Source: Neomoorella carbonis (GTDB taxonomy: Bacteria; Bacillota; DSM-521; Neomoorellales; Neomoorellaceae). From it: a stretch of DNA of 64,000 bases. Shown here in pieces: positions 1 to 6,956 of this stretch. The first letter of the stretch is position 1, and every line of letters begins with the position of its first letter. Position numbers and translations under genes: made by a program. The stretch is taken from contig NZ_CP136420.1 in assembly GCF_045278715.1 (NCBI RefSeq), positions 1,426,001 through 1,490,000 of the forward strand, read 5' to 3'. The notes beneath the pieces were generated by a model. That model was not told the DNA's origin and searched no databases. It saw only the letters and a program-made list of their open reading frames with translations.

Positions 1-100
1 AAACAGCGATAGTTGCGATCACTAAAGCGATAATAGACACCAGCAGTACCCGGCGCAGAGCTTCCAGGTGCTCCGTCAGGGTCATCGACTTATCTTCCAC
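1..100 (-). CDS. tatC: Sec-independent protein translocase TatC, N-terminal part (runs off the window)
   Basis: Reading leftward from a GTG at 100, the frame stays open to the window edge. It gives a short charged start, then a TLTEHLEALRR stretch, the conserved cytoplasmic N-terminus of TatC, and the beginning of a first hydrophobic helix. A GGGAGGT ribosome site at 107-113 sits six bases ahead of the GTG and fixes the start. An in-frame ATG at 85 is less well placed. TatC is the multi-spanning membrane receptor that exports folded, twin-arginine-signal proteins. Only about 33 codons are visible, so integrity cannot be judged. Confidence 0.75.
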   Translation of the reverse strand, partial: MEDKSMTLTEHLEALRRVLLVSIIALVIATIAV

Positions 101-169
101 CGCTCCACCTCCCTTTTGTCCCCTTTATGGCTAGATTCATTATACTGCCGCTATCATAGCAGGGCAACA

Positions 170-871
170 TTATTTCTTTATTCCAACATGCACGGTGACA
201 ATGCCGCCCGTCAGTTCGTAATAACGTGCCCTGTCCAGGCCCAGGTCGCGGAAGTACTGCAATATTTCTTCCTGGTGGGGATAGCCCTTGAGGGAGCGGG
301 GCAGGTAGCTATAGGGGCCATCCATGCCCACTCCAAGGCGACCGATTAAAGGCACCAGATGGTCAAAGTACAGGTAATAAAGCTGCTTAAAAAGGGGCCA
401 GGTGGGTTTGGCTAATTCCAGGGAAACCACCCGTCCTCCCGGCCGTACCACCCGCCTCATTTCCGCCAGACCTCCTTTGATATCAGGGAGGTTACGCAGG
501 CCAAAAGCAATGGTGGCGCAATCAAAAGTATTATCCGGGAAGGGAAGGTCCATGGCATTGCCTTCTACCAGTTGTACCAGACGGCCGTAGGGACTGGCTG
601 CCAGGCGGCGACGGGCGACCTCAAGCATGCCCGGAGCAAAATCCAGTCCCACCACCTGACCGCCCGGGGCTACGGCCCGGGCCAGTTCCAAAGAAAGCAT
701 ACCGGTGCCACAGCAGACATCCAGGGCTTTGTTCCCAGGCGCAAGGCCTGCCTGGGCTACAGTAAAGCGGCGCCACCCCCGGTCGCAGTTAAAACTGAGA
801 ATCGTATTTAACAGGTCATAGCGGGGGGCGATGTTGTTAAAAATACCGCGTACATATTCCTCTTTGGTCAC
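170..871 (-). CDS. menG: Demethylmenaquinone methyltransferase (MenG/UbiE)
   Basis: A 233-residue class I SAM-dependent methyltransferase. The N-terminus (VRGIFNNIAPRYDLLN) and the glycine-rich SAM loop ALDVCCGTGMLSLELA near residue 50 are typical of the UbiE/MenG family, as are GLDFAPGMLEVA and the late FGLRNLPD motif. The enzyme methylates demethylmenaquinone in the last step of menaquinone synthesis, at the inner face of the membrane. The start overlaps the stop of the upstream prenyl-synthase-like gene by four bases (ATGA), so the two are translationally coupled. Length is normal for the family. Other UbiE-fold methyltransferases are possible but less likely, given the near-complete family signature and the prenyl-chain partner. 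Confidence 0.9.
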   Translation of the reverse strand: MTKEEYVRGIFNNIAPRYDLLNTILSFNCDRGWRRFTVAQAGLAPGNKALDVCCGTGMLSLELARAVAPGGQVVGLDFAPGMLEVARRRLAASPYGRLVQLVEGNAMDLPFPDNTFDCATIAFGLRNLPDIKGGLAEMRRVVRPGGRVVSLELAKPTWPLFKQLYYLYFDHLVPLIGRLGVGMDGPYSYLPRSLKGYPHQEEILQYFRDLGLDRARYYELTGGIVTVHVGIKK

Positions 872-1548
872 AGGGCCATCACCCGTTTAACTGGCAGCTC
901 TTCGCTTAAATGAACGACCAGCTCACTCAGCAGTTCCTTTACTGTTCCGGGAGCAAGTTTTTCTATAACCTGGCTGGCTTTTACGGTTACTGGCCGGCCA
1001 TTCCACAGCTTGCCTAAAAATAAGCCTATCTCCCGCCATGCCTGAGCCAGCCAGGGTTCGGCCTGGCCTAACTGGCTGCCCAGGTAGGTTGCCGCGGCAG
1101 CCAGGTATTCGCGCATATGGAGACTTTCAGGAGAACTGGGTTTTTCGTGCTGCCGGGCAGCATCCAGGTGAATCTGGCAAATCAACTGGGATAGGGGTGC
1201 GAGAAATTGCAGATTACCATCGCGGCACAGGAGATCAAAAAAACGGGTGTATAAATAATCTCCTGCCAGGGTTTCCAGGGCTACCTCTTCCTTAACATTG
1301 TTATGAATCAATGAGGCCAGAAAAATAAATTGAAATACGGCAGCCAGGGAAAGTGCCCTGGAGCCAGAGTAACCCTGAGTATGGGCGCTCAAAAGAACTA
1401 GAGCAGGCAGAAAATCTTGATCTAAATGGTTTAAAACAGGCCAGGAGACCCCGGGTAACCTTCGCCCTTGCAAGCGAGTTTCCCTTAACAAGCAATGGCG
1501 AACCATTTCCAGCTCGGGTTGTAATATTTTAAACAGGGCGGTCAACAT
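868..1548 (-). CDS. Heptaprenyl diphosphate synthase component I-like protein (non-catalytic subunit)
   Basis: A 226-residue, mostly helical protein. It resembles the small HepS/GerC1 subunit of heterodimeric heptaprenyl diphosphate synthases, which work with a catalytic HepT to make the menaquinone side chain. Residues about 48-90 look like a prenyl synthase core (LPALVLLSAHTQGY, then FQFIFLASLIHNNV), but the first aspartate-rich motif DDxxD is replaced by NNVKE and no second such motif is visible. It cannot be a catalytic prenyl synthase alone. It overlaps menG by four bases, matching the hepS-menG gene order of Firmicutes, although no hepT lies in the window. The ATG is preceded by AGGAGGG. 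The family assignment is an inference from the fold pattern and context. Confidence 0.55.
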   Translation of the reverse strand: MLTALFKILQPELEMVRHCLLRETRLQGRRLPGVSWPVLNHLDQDFLPALVLLSAHTQGYSGSRALSLAAVFQFIFLASLIHNNVKEEVALETLAGDYLYTRFFDLLCRDGNLQFLAPLSQLICQIHLDAARQHEKPSSPESLHMREYLAAAATYLGSQLGQAEPWLAQAWREIGLFLGKLWNGRPVTVKASQVIEKLAPGTVKELLSELVVHLSEELPVKRVMAL

Positions 1549-1629
1549 CCAGCCCTCCTAGAAATAAAAATGGGTATTCTATTTGATATTCTATTCTTTA
1601 AAGCATATTCCTGCTGGTTTTTTGATCGC

Positions 1630-1674
1630 AAAAACACCACAGGCCCTGCAAGTTTTTCTCCCTGCAAGGCCTGT
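1630..1674 (-). terminator. Rho-independent terminator after speD
   Basis: On the minus strand, a 12-base stem (arms 1663-1674 and 1639-1650, one G-T wobble) is followed by GG-T-G and a five-T run at 1634-1630. It lies about 55 bases past the speD stop. Confidence 0.6.
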
Positions 1675-1729
1675 CAGCTCCTACCCTCACTACCACCTTT
1701 GCATGTAGGTAATAAAATAAATATCCCTC

Positions 1730-2107
1730 CTACAGATTTACCGCTGCCGTCCGAGGAGGTTCCATGACGCCCCTTTCAATTTCGGTAGCGTGGACTTCGC
1801 CGGCCTGGAACTGCTCGGTTAAATACCTGCAGGCATCCCATGGATTTACCTTTTCGCCGCAGGTAAAAACATCTACGGCAGCATACCCTAACTCCGGCCA
1901 CGTGTGGATTGCCAGATGCGATTCGGAGATGACCACCACGCCGCTGACACCCTGAGGGCTGAATTTATGGAAGCAGACTTCGCGAATTTCGGCACCTGCC
2001 TCTAAAGCAGCTTTGACCATGATTTCTTCGACCTTTTTGATGTCGTTTAAAATCTCGAAGCTGCAACCATAAACCTCAGCTAAAACATGACGGCCCAATG
2101 CGCGCAA
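1730..2107 (-). CDS. speD: S-adenosylmethionine decarboxylase proenzyme, prokaryotic class 1B
   Basis: A 125-residue SpeD. It decarboxylates SAM to supply the aminopropyl donor for spermidine synthesis. The proenzyme cleaves itself before Ser63 in the motif SESHLAIHTWPE, giving the pyruvoyl cofactor; His68 and the FTCG cysteine in the later segment are also present. The start is a TTG at 2107, seven bases after a strong GGAGGAGGA; the nearest ATG upstream is out of frame. It stands alone between terminator-like structures. No spermidine synthase is adjacent. Confidence 0.93.
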   Translation of the reverse strand: MRALGRHVLAEVYGCSFEILNDIKKVEEIMVKAALEAGAEIREVCFHKFSPQGVSGVVVISESHLAIHTWPELGYAAVDVFTCGEKVNPWDACRYLTEQFQAGEVHATEIERGVMEPPRTAAVNL

Positions 2108-2216
2108 TTATCATTCCTCCTCCAGGATAAAAATGGGGCATGACATCAATCAAATCCAATTGTAACCCTACTCCCCCTTATTGTCAACTAAAAATCGCAG
2201 CCAATGTCGGATAAAG

Positions 2217-2295
2217 TTGAGGGCTTGTCTTTAGAGGCTATAAGAAGCGGCCTGGGTACCAAACCATGCCGCTTCTTAGCCTTTTAGCCCTTCAA
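2217..2295. repeat. Extended inverted repeat in the 346-base gap between speD and gnd
   Basis: A two-part palindrome. The inner arms AAGAAGCGGC (2232-2241) and GCCGCTTCTT (2269-2278) enclose about 27 bases. Outer arms TTGAGGGCT (2217-2225) and AGCCCTTCAA (2286-2295) pair with one bulge. Neither strand has a good T-run directly after it, so a simple terminator is uncertain. The rest of 2108-2453 shows only the speD ribosome site and no gene. Confidence 0.5.
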
Positions 2296-2453
2296 TTGCA
2301 TGAAATAGCAGCAAGTAGTATTCCCGACAATGTAACGCCATTCCCGGGGGTTTAATTGTACTTAACCAATAAAAACGAACATCGCCGTACCATCTCCGTA
2401 CCCACTCCGTTATATGGACATAGAAACCATAAAGTTACATTTAACTGTTCCGC

Positions 2454-3350
2454 CTACTTACGGGCCACCTCGTGGCCGCCGAACTCGTGGCGCAGAGCGG
2501 CCACCACCTTGGTCGCAAAGCTTTCCTCCTGCTCGGAGCGGTAACGCATCAGCAAGGCGGCTGTGATTACCGGTGCCGGCACTTTAAGACGCAGGGCTTC
2601 TTCTACCGTCCAGAGACCCTCACCGGAAGAATAAGCGATATCTTTTATGCTTTCCAGAGTAGCGTCTTTGCTAAGGGCACTTTCCATGAGGTCCATTAGC
2701 CAGCCGCGGATTACCGAACCATGGCGCCAAACCCTGGCCACCGCCTTCAGATCCAGTTTAAAGGGCCCTTTAGCCAGGACTTCCATCCCCTCGCCAATGG
2801 CCTGCATCATGCCGTATTCGATGCCGTTGTGGACCATTTTAACATAGTGGCCGCTGCCGGGGGGGCCGGTGTGCAGGTAGCCCCCGGGAACGGTTATATC
2901 CTTAAACAAAGGCTCCAGGTAGGCAAAGAGCTCATCTTCGGCCCCAACCATGCAGCAGGCGCCGTAGCGGGCCCCCTCCATACCTCCGCTGGTACCAGAA
3001 TCGGCGAAACGAATACCCTTTTCCTTTAAAAATTGATAGCGACGTAAAGTATCCCGGTAATGAGAATTTCCTCCGTCGACGATAATATCGCCGGGAGCAA
3101 GCAGGGGTAATAGCTGTTCAATAACCTCGTCCACGGCTTTGCCGGCAGGGATCATTAACCAGATAAGGCGGGGAGATACCAACTCGCCTACCAGCTCTTC
3201 CAGGCTGAAAGCACCTTTAATCCCACGGGCGGCGGCCTTTTCCACTGTCGACCTCGTACGGGCGTAACCAACCACTTCGTGACCATGATCCAGCATATTG
3301 AGGGCCAGGTTGAGGCCCATTTTGCCTAAGCCTATTAAGCCGATTTGCAA
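2454..3350 (-). CDS. gnd: 6-phosphogluconate dehydrogenase, short (GndA/YqeC-like) form
   Basis: A 298-residue decarboxylating 6-phosphogluconate dehydrogenase that oxidises 6-phosphogluconate to ribulose 5-phosphate in the oxidative pentose phosphate path. The N-terminus carries the dinucleotide-binding GLIGLGKMG. The substrate motif DSGTSGGMEGARYGACCMVG is intact, and VKMVHNGIEYGMMQAIGE contains the catalytic Lys. About 300 residues instead of 470 places it in the short family, which often prefers NAD. The start is TTG at 3350, preceded by GAGGAGG at seven bases; an ATG within GLGKMG is too far in. It appears monocistronic. Confidence 0.9.
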   Translation of the reverse strand: MQIGLIGLGKMGLNLALNMLDHGHEVVGYARTRSTVEKAAARGIKGAFSLEELVGELVSPRLIWLMIPAGKAVDEVIEQLLPLLAPGDIIVDGGNSHYRDTLRRYQFLKEKGIRFADSGTSGGMEGARYGACCMVGAEDELFAYLEPLFKDITVPGGYLHTGPPGSGHYVKMVHNGIEYGMMQAIGEGMEVLAKGPFKLDLKAVARVWRHGSVIRGWLMDLMESALSKDATLESIKDIAYSSGEGLWTVEEALRLKVPAPVITAALLMRYRSEQEESFATKVVAALRHEFGGHEVARK

Positions 3351-3425
3351 AATAAAACCTCCTCAGGTATATTTATATGGAATATACAAACACCTAGCCT
3401 CAGATAACCGCAGCCTGGATGTTTT

Positions 3426-3932
3426 TCAATTGGCTATAATCTCGCGCATACGATCTAAAAATATCTCAATATCTTTACGCAAGGATATCAGCGTTTCCGG
3501 TAGCTTCTGTACCAGTCTTTCCAACCGTTCGGCTGCCAGGTTGAAACCGTAAACGTTGCGAAAAACATGGCGGAAGCCGCGGTATTCGTCCAACAAAGCC
3601 GCCGTTTCTTTCCGGATAACATGGAGCCGCAGTTCCGGGATGTCGAGGGTCATCTGCAGCAGCAACTGGCGATGCCATTCGGGATCGGAGGGCATACTAT
3701 GATCTATTTCCCTGGCTATGGTTTTAAAAATATTTTCTGCCGCCACATAGAAGTCATGCAGAATCGAGCCAATTGCCCGCAGGAAAAAAGAATCGCCCGT
3801 GGGAAAAGCTATCCTGTTATTCTGGCCTCTGGCTATTAAACCTTTAGAGGCTAGTTCAGCCTCCAGGCGGGCCATATTCTCCAGTTCCTGGCGTATGCGG
3901 CCTTCTAAGATAAGGAATTGCTCTCCGGTCAT
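3426..3932 (-). CDS. HepT-like HEPN-domain toxin
   Basis: A 168-residue all-helical protein of the HEPN/HepT-like kind, encoded directly after an MNT nucleotidyltransferase with an ATGA overlap at 3929-3932. HEPN toxins are RNases or toxins silenced by AMPylation or binding of their MNT partner. The motif YRGFRHVFRNVYGF (R118, R121, H122) corresponds to the R-x-H region of HepT-like proteins. The ATG at 3932 is preferred over upstream ATGs because those fall inside the partner gene. I see no frameshift, so the pair looks functional. Confidence 0.75.
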   Translation of the reverse strand: MTGEQFLILEGRIRQELENMARLEAELASKGLIARGQNNRIAFPTGDSFFLRAIGSILHDFYVAAENIFKTIAREIDHSMPSDPEWHRQLLLQMTLDIPELRLHVIRKETAALLDEYRGFRHVFRNVYGFNLAAERLERLVQKLPETLISLRKDIEIFLDRMREIIAN

Positions 3933-4294
3933 AGCTCCAATCCCTTTTGCCTGACTTCTAACAATAAACCTGCTACAGCGTCTTCGGCCAGAACTATGCT
4001 GGGCGGAAAGGGTGCTGTGATAGCCTCTACCTCCAGCCACATGCGCCAGTAGTGGTCTTTAGCTGTAAAGCCTTCTATCAATAAATCAATATCGGAATGA
4101 GGGGTAAAATACTCACTCCAGGCCAGGGAACCATAAAGGTAGACTTTTTTAACCTTGTATTTCTCTTTCAACCAGCTGGCAGCCAGGCGAGCTTTTGTTA
4201 GCGCTTCCTGGCGGCGGTTTATGGCAGCCTGCTTTTCTATTGCAGCCCGCCGCTGCCAGGCCTTTCGCATGGTACTAATATCATCCAGCACCAT
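3929..4294 (-). CDS. MNT-type nucleotidyltransferase antitoxin (MntA-like)
   Basis: A 121-residue minimal nucleotidyltransferase. The signature G55-S56, ten residues on, then D68-x-D70 (SDIDLLIEG) is the catalytic core of the MNT/pol-beta superfamily. In HEPN/MNT pairs this protein transfers AMP to a tyrosine of the toxin and so neutralises it. An N-terminal basic helix precedes the domain. It is first in a two-gene operon with the HEPN protein. The ATG at 4294 has a modest AGGCGGGG ahead; a second ATG at 4270 has none. Confidence 0.78.
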   Translation of the reverse strand: MVLDDISTMRKAWQRRAAIEKQAAINRRQEALTKARLAASWLKEKYKVKKVYLYGSLAWSEYFTPHSDIDLLIEGFTAKDHYWRMWLEVEAITAPFPPSIVLAEDAVAGLLLEVRQKGLEL

Positions 4295-4382
4295 GTTCCC
4301 CGCCTTTCTTACTTAAAGCTCACCACTGTATTACATTGTATCGTTACTCTTTTTACCAGTCAACGGCCGTACTTAAGAAGTG

Positions 4383-4409
4383 AAAAATAAAAGACGCCAT
4401 TATGGCGTC
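4383..4409 (-). terminator. Terminator of the tRNA-Pro gene
   Basis: A perfect hairpin GACGCCAT/ATGGCGTC at 4393-4409 is followed on the minus strand by TTTTATTTTT, nine bases past the CCA end of the tRNA. Confidence 0.85.
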
Positions 4410-4417
4410 CTGTAAAA

Positions 4418-4495
4418 TGGTCGGAGCGACTGGACTCGAACCAGCGGCCTCTACCACCCCAAGGTAGCGCTCTAGCCAAACTGAGCTACGCCCCG
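4418..4495 (-). tRNA. tRNA-Pro (anticodon GGG), CCA encoded
   Basis: The minus strand folds as a full cloverleaf. The acceptor stem pairs CGGGGCG with CGCTCCG, with A as discriminator base and an encoded CCA at 4420-4418. The anticodon stem CTACC/GGTAG holds the loop TTGGGGT, giving anticodon GGG (proline). The T-arm GCTGG-TTCGAGT-CCAGT pairs apart from its last base pair. A strong terminator follows. Confidence 0.95.
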
Positions 4496-4580
4496 TTCTT
4501 CCTCTGTGCAAGGAAAAGTATATCACCTGACGAACGGCATTGTCAAGGGGCGATTCTGGCGCAACCCGGGGCGAGTAAAA

Positions 4581-5048
4581 TTATTTATTCTGCAAGGCGC
4601 TGTGCAGATCGCACAGGTGCCGCCTCTCCTGGCGTAACAACTCATCAATCATGGCTGTCTCAGTTACAGATACAAGGTTCTTTAAGCCGCTGAAAAACAG
4701 CAGGGCATCCTTTTCAAACTGGATGGCGAAATTCAGGGCCTCTTCATCATTGGTAATCTGCCTGGCTAGGGTCTCAGGATGCAGGTCCTTAGGGAAAACA
4801 TTGCTATCCACCAGGGCCTGCATGTAGGCCTCATACTCCCCCGGGTAAGACTCCGGGGGATCGTATGGAGTTGCTTTAGAAGCTAGTTGCTCAAAATCCA
4901 GGATATGCTGGCCTTCTTCTAAGGCTAAACGTTGGAAGAGCTTGCGGGCTCTATCATCCCGGGCGCTGGCTGCCATGGCTTGATAAAAGGCCTGGCCCTT
5001 TTGCTCTATGGCCCGGGCAAATGCGAAGACTTCGCTGGCGTGGAACAT
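4581..5048 (-). CDS. Ferritin-like (rubrerythrin-type) diiron protein without rubredoxin domain
   Basis: A 155-residue four-helix protein. It has E-x-x-H spaced motifs (EEGQHILDFEQL around residue 45 and RQERRHLCDLH near the end) and further glutamates in EKGQAFYQAM and FEKDALLFF, as in rubrerythrin-like diiron carboxylate proteins. A peroxidase or iron-handling role is likely. The ATG at 5048 is chosen because it is preceded by GGGGTGG and because translation further upstream would run into the rubredoxin-like gene in another frame. It is the last gene of the dfx-rub-rubredoxin-like-ferritin operon. Confidence 0.8.
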   Translation of the reverse strand: MFHASEVFAFARAIEQKGQAFYQAMAASARDDRARKLFQRLALEEGQHILDFEQLASKATPYDPPESYPGEYEAYMQALVDSNVFPKDLHPETLARQITNDEEALNFAIQFEKDALLFFSGLKNLVSVTETAMIDELLRQERRHLCDLHSALQNK

Positions 5049-5109
5049 AAGCCACCCCTTTACTGGTAAGGTATGTATCGTTTTCCGGCGCCCCGGACCC
5101 TCGCAAGTG

Positions 5110-5250
5110 CTACAAGGATCCGCCCCCGCAGTCCGGTATATAACAGTTGGCGTCCACAAAACTGCAAACCGACTGGCAGGAAGGACATTTCTCCGGCGGC
5201 GCTTCGCCTTCAAAGGCATAACCGCACGCGGAACAACGCCACTTGTTCAT
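5110..5250 (-). CDS. Small cysteine-rich rubredoxin-like protein (46 aa)
   Basis: A 46-residue protein starting MNKWRCSACGY. Cys6/Cys9 and Cys22/Cys25 form two C-x-x-C knuckles with the short spacing seen in the rubredoxin domain of rubrerythrins. Three more cysteines follow (29, 36, 41), the last in IPDCGGG. It should bind one iron as Fe(Cys)4; the extra cysteines could bind a second metal or form disulfides. The start ATG at 5250 has GGAGGT eight bases ahead, and the gene lies 16 bases after the rubredoxin stop, clearly in the same operon. Its exact function is unknown to me; electron transfer to the downstream diiron protein is a guess. Confidence 0.8.
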   Translation of the reverse strand: MNKWRCSACGYAFEGEAPPEKCPSCQSVCSFVDANCYIPDCGGGSL

Positions 5251-5266
5251 ACCTATGTACCTCCGT

Positions 5267-5428
5267 CTAGGCTTCAGGCTCAAACAGTTCTTTGCCTACA
5301 CTGCAAACCGGGCATACCCACTCTTCCGGTAATTCGCTAAAGGGCGTTCCCGCAGGGATGCCGTTTTCCGGGTCGCCTTCGACCGGGTCGTAGACATAAC
5401 CGCATACCGTGCAGATATATTTTTCCAT
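5267..5428 (-). CDS. rub: Rubredoxin
   Basis: A 53-residue classical rubredoxin. C6-x-x-C9 in YICTVCGYVYDP and C39-x-x-C42 in WVCPVCSVG bind one iron, and the aromatic core residues are present. It is a cytoplasmic one-electron carrier, here the likely donor to the desulfoferrodoxin encoded just upstream. The ATG at 5428 is preceded by GGAGGAATAAGCA. It sits 32 bases after dfx, the same order as the rubredoxin oxidoreductase-rubredoxin operon described in Moorella thermoacetica. Confidence 0.95.
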   Translation of the reverse strand: MEKYICTVCGYVYDPVEGDPENGIPAGTPFSELPEEWVCPVCSVGKELFEPEA

Positions 5429-5460
5429 TGCTTATTCCTCCCAATCCTTTACTCATATTC

Positions 5461-5838
5461 TTAATTTGATTTCCAATGACCGTGCAGGTTGCAATAGGCG
5501 CGGGCCGTGGCACTCCCGGATTCAGTACAAAAAACTGCCTCGGGAGCGTCGCCGGGATACAAATGCTGCCGCAAGACCTGACCGCCGGCCTGCAGCTCGA
5601 TCCACTCAATGTAATGATTTTCTTCCATTGGATGGGGAACACTGCCAACGGTCACTTTAAAACCGCCGTCAACTTTAGTAACTACCGGGACATGCTTTTC
5701 CTTGCTGGCGTCTACGGTGTTCTCGTTCATCAACTCCATGGGTTTGCCGCAGCAAACCAGGGATCCAGCTCCGGGATGAAGGACCTCGACGATATTACCG
5801 CAAACATTGCACCTGTAAACCTGGCCGTTTGCCGTCAT
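5461..5838 (-). CDS. dfx: Desulfoferrodoxin (superoxide reductase, two-iron type)
   Basis: A 125-residue protein with an N-terminal desulforedoxin-type centre (C-x-x-C at RCNVCG and adjacent cysteines in LVCCGKP). The C-terminal superoxide reductase centre uses His in KHVP, His in VPHPMEENHYIEW, and Cys and His in AYCNLHGHW. It reduces superoxide to hydrogen peroxide without making oxygen. The ATG at 5838 has AAGGAGGA eight bases upstream; a frame extension to 5877 lacks such a site. First gene of the leftward stress operon, divergent from rubrerythrin. Confidence 0.95.
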   Translation of the reverse strand: MTANGQVYRCNVCGNIVEVLHPGAGSLVCCGKPMELMNENTVDASKEKHVPVVTKVDGGFKVTVGSVPHPMEENHYIEWIELQAGGQVLRQHLYPGDAPEAVFCTESGSATARAYCNLHGHWKSN

Positions 5839-5976
5839 GATTAAATTCCTCCTTTTAGTAAGGATTACTATTTGCAATTAATATTCGCTGTGTTCACCTT
5901 TTTTCCTGCTGGCTTAAAAAATTTTTACGAAAAGGTTCTAACCTTTAATTATCCTAGTATTAACTGAATACCTGCC

Positions 5977-6005
5977 TTGACTTCCTAACTTTGGTAAGGT
6001 AAAAT
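5977..6005 (+). promoter_or_regulatory. Sigma-A-type promoter of the rubrerythrin operon
   Basis: TTGACT (5977-5982) and TAAAAT (6000-6005) are separated by exactly 17 bases, about 30 bases ahead of the rbr start. The 200-base gap also has to hold the dfx promoter on the other strand, for which I see no clear -35/-10 pair. Confidence 0.7.
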
Positions 6006-6036
6006 GGCGTCGAAATCTTATAAAGGAGTGAGTACT

Positions 6037-6612
6037 ATGCCCGGTCTCAAAGGCACCCGGACGGAAAAAAACCTGCTGACGGCCTTTGCCGGCGAGTCCC
6101 AGGCCCGCAACCGCTATACTTACTATGCCAGCCAGGCGAAAAAGGAAGGTTATGAGCAAATAGCAGCTATCTTTTTAGAAACTGCCGATAACGAAAAAGA
6201 ACATGCCAAGCGCCTCTTCAAATTCCTGGAGGGCGGCGAAGTAGAAATTAGCGCCGCTTTCCCGGCCGGTACCATTGCCACTACTTCCTTGAACCTGGCT
6301 GCCAGCGCCGACGGAGAAAATTACGAACATACCACCATGTATCCCGAGTTTGCCCGGGTAGCCGAAGAAGAAGGTTTTCAAGAAATAGCTGCCGTCTTCC
6401 GGGCCATTGCCCGCGCCGAGAAGGGACACGAAGAACGCTTCCGCGCCCTGCTGGCCAATATAGAAAATAACCGTGTCTTTAAGCGGGAAGAAAAGGTGAC
6501 CTGGCGTTGCCGCAACTGCGGTTATATACACGAGGGCAACGCAGCCCCAGAAATATGCCCGGCGTGTGCCCATCCCCAGGCGTTCTTTGAACTACAGGCG
6601 GAAAATTACTGA
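6037..6612 (+). CDS. rbr: Rubrerythrin
   Basis: A 191-residue protein with an N-terminal diiron four-helix domain (TEKNLLTAFAGESQARNRYTYY, two E-x-x-H motifs including DNEKEHAKRLF and AEKGHEERFRALL). A C-terminal rubredoxin domain (WRCRNCGYIHEG, then ICPACAHPQAFFE) follows. Rubrerythrin is the main NADH-linked hydrogen peroxide reductase of anaerobes. The ATG at 6037 follows AAAGGAGTG; the open frame to 6004 overlaps the -10 box and is not coding. First gene of the rightward stress operon with fprA and hrb. Confidence 0.95.
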   Translation: MPGLKGTRTEKNLLTAFAGESQARNRYTYYASQAKKEGYEQIAAIFLETADNEKEHAKRLFKFLEGGEVEISAAFPAGTIATTSLNLAASADGENYEHTTMYPEFARVAEEEGFQEIAAVFRAIARAEKGHEERFRALLANIENNRVFKREEKVTWRCRNCGYIHEGNAAPEICPACAHPQAFFELQAENY

Positions 6613-6629
6613 GGGGTGGTGACGGCCTG

Positions 6630-6887
6630 ATGTCCTGCCCGACGATTATGGCCATCCTGGTTGACAACCGGCGCGAAACGGCGACTAAAGTTCAGGAGAT
6701 TTTAACAAAATATGGCTGTATAATCCGGGTGCGCCTTGGCCTCCACGAAACTGAGGCCTGCAGCGACGAAGGCTTGATTATCCTGCAGTTATGCGCCCCC
6801 GAAGTCCAGGTCCAGCAGCTAAGGGATGAGCTTAACGCCCTTAGCCGGGTGAAAGCCGAGGTAATAAAGCTGGCATTGGATGATTAA
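6630..6887 (+). CDS. TM1266-family iron-only hydrogenase system regulator (ACT-like small protein)
   Basis: An 85-residue protein with an alternating beta-alpha-beta pattern (IMAILVDNRRETATKVQEIL, then GCIIRVRLGLHE, ending in AEVIKLALDD). It resembles the ferredoxin-fold/ACT-like family annotated as a putative iron-only hydrogenase system regulator, found next to hydrogenase maturases elsewhere. No hydrogenase gene is in this window; it lies between rbr and fprA in one operon. The GTG or ATG choice is not critical; the ATG at 6630 follows a GAGGGGTGGTGA. The function here is unknown. Confidence 0.65.
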   Translation: MSCPTIMAILVDNRRETATKVQEILTKYGCIIRVRLGLHETEACSDEGLIILQLCAPEVQVQQLRDELNALSRVKAEVIKLALDD

Positions 6888-6956
6888 ATAGCCGCCCTGT
6901 TTTACTGATAGGCGAGGATGAAAAAACAGACCGGCCGAAAGGATGGTTAAGGACCC

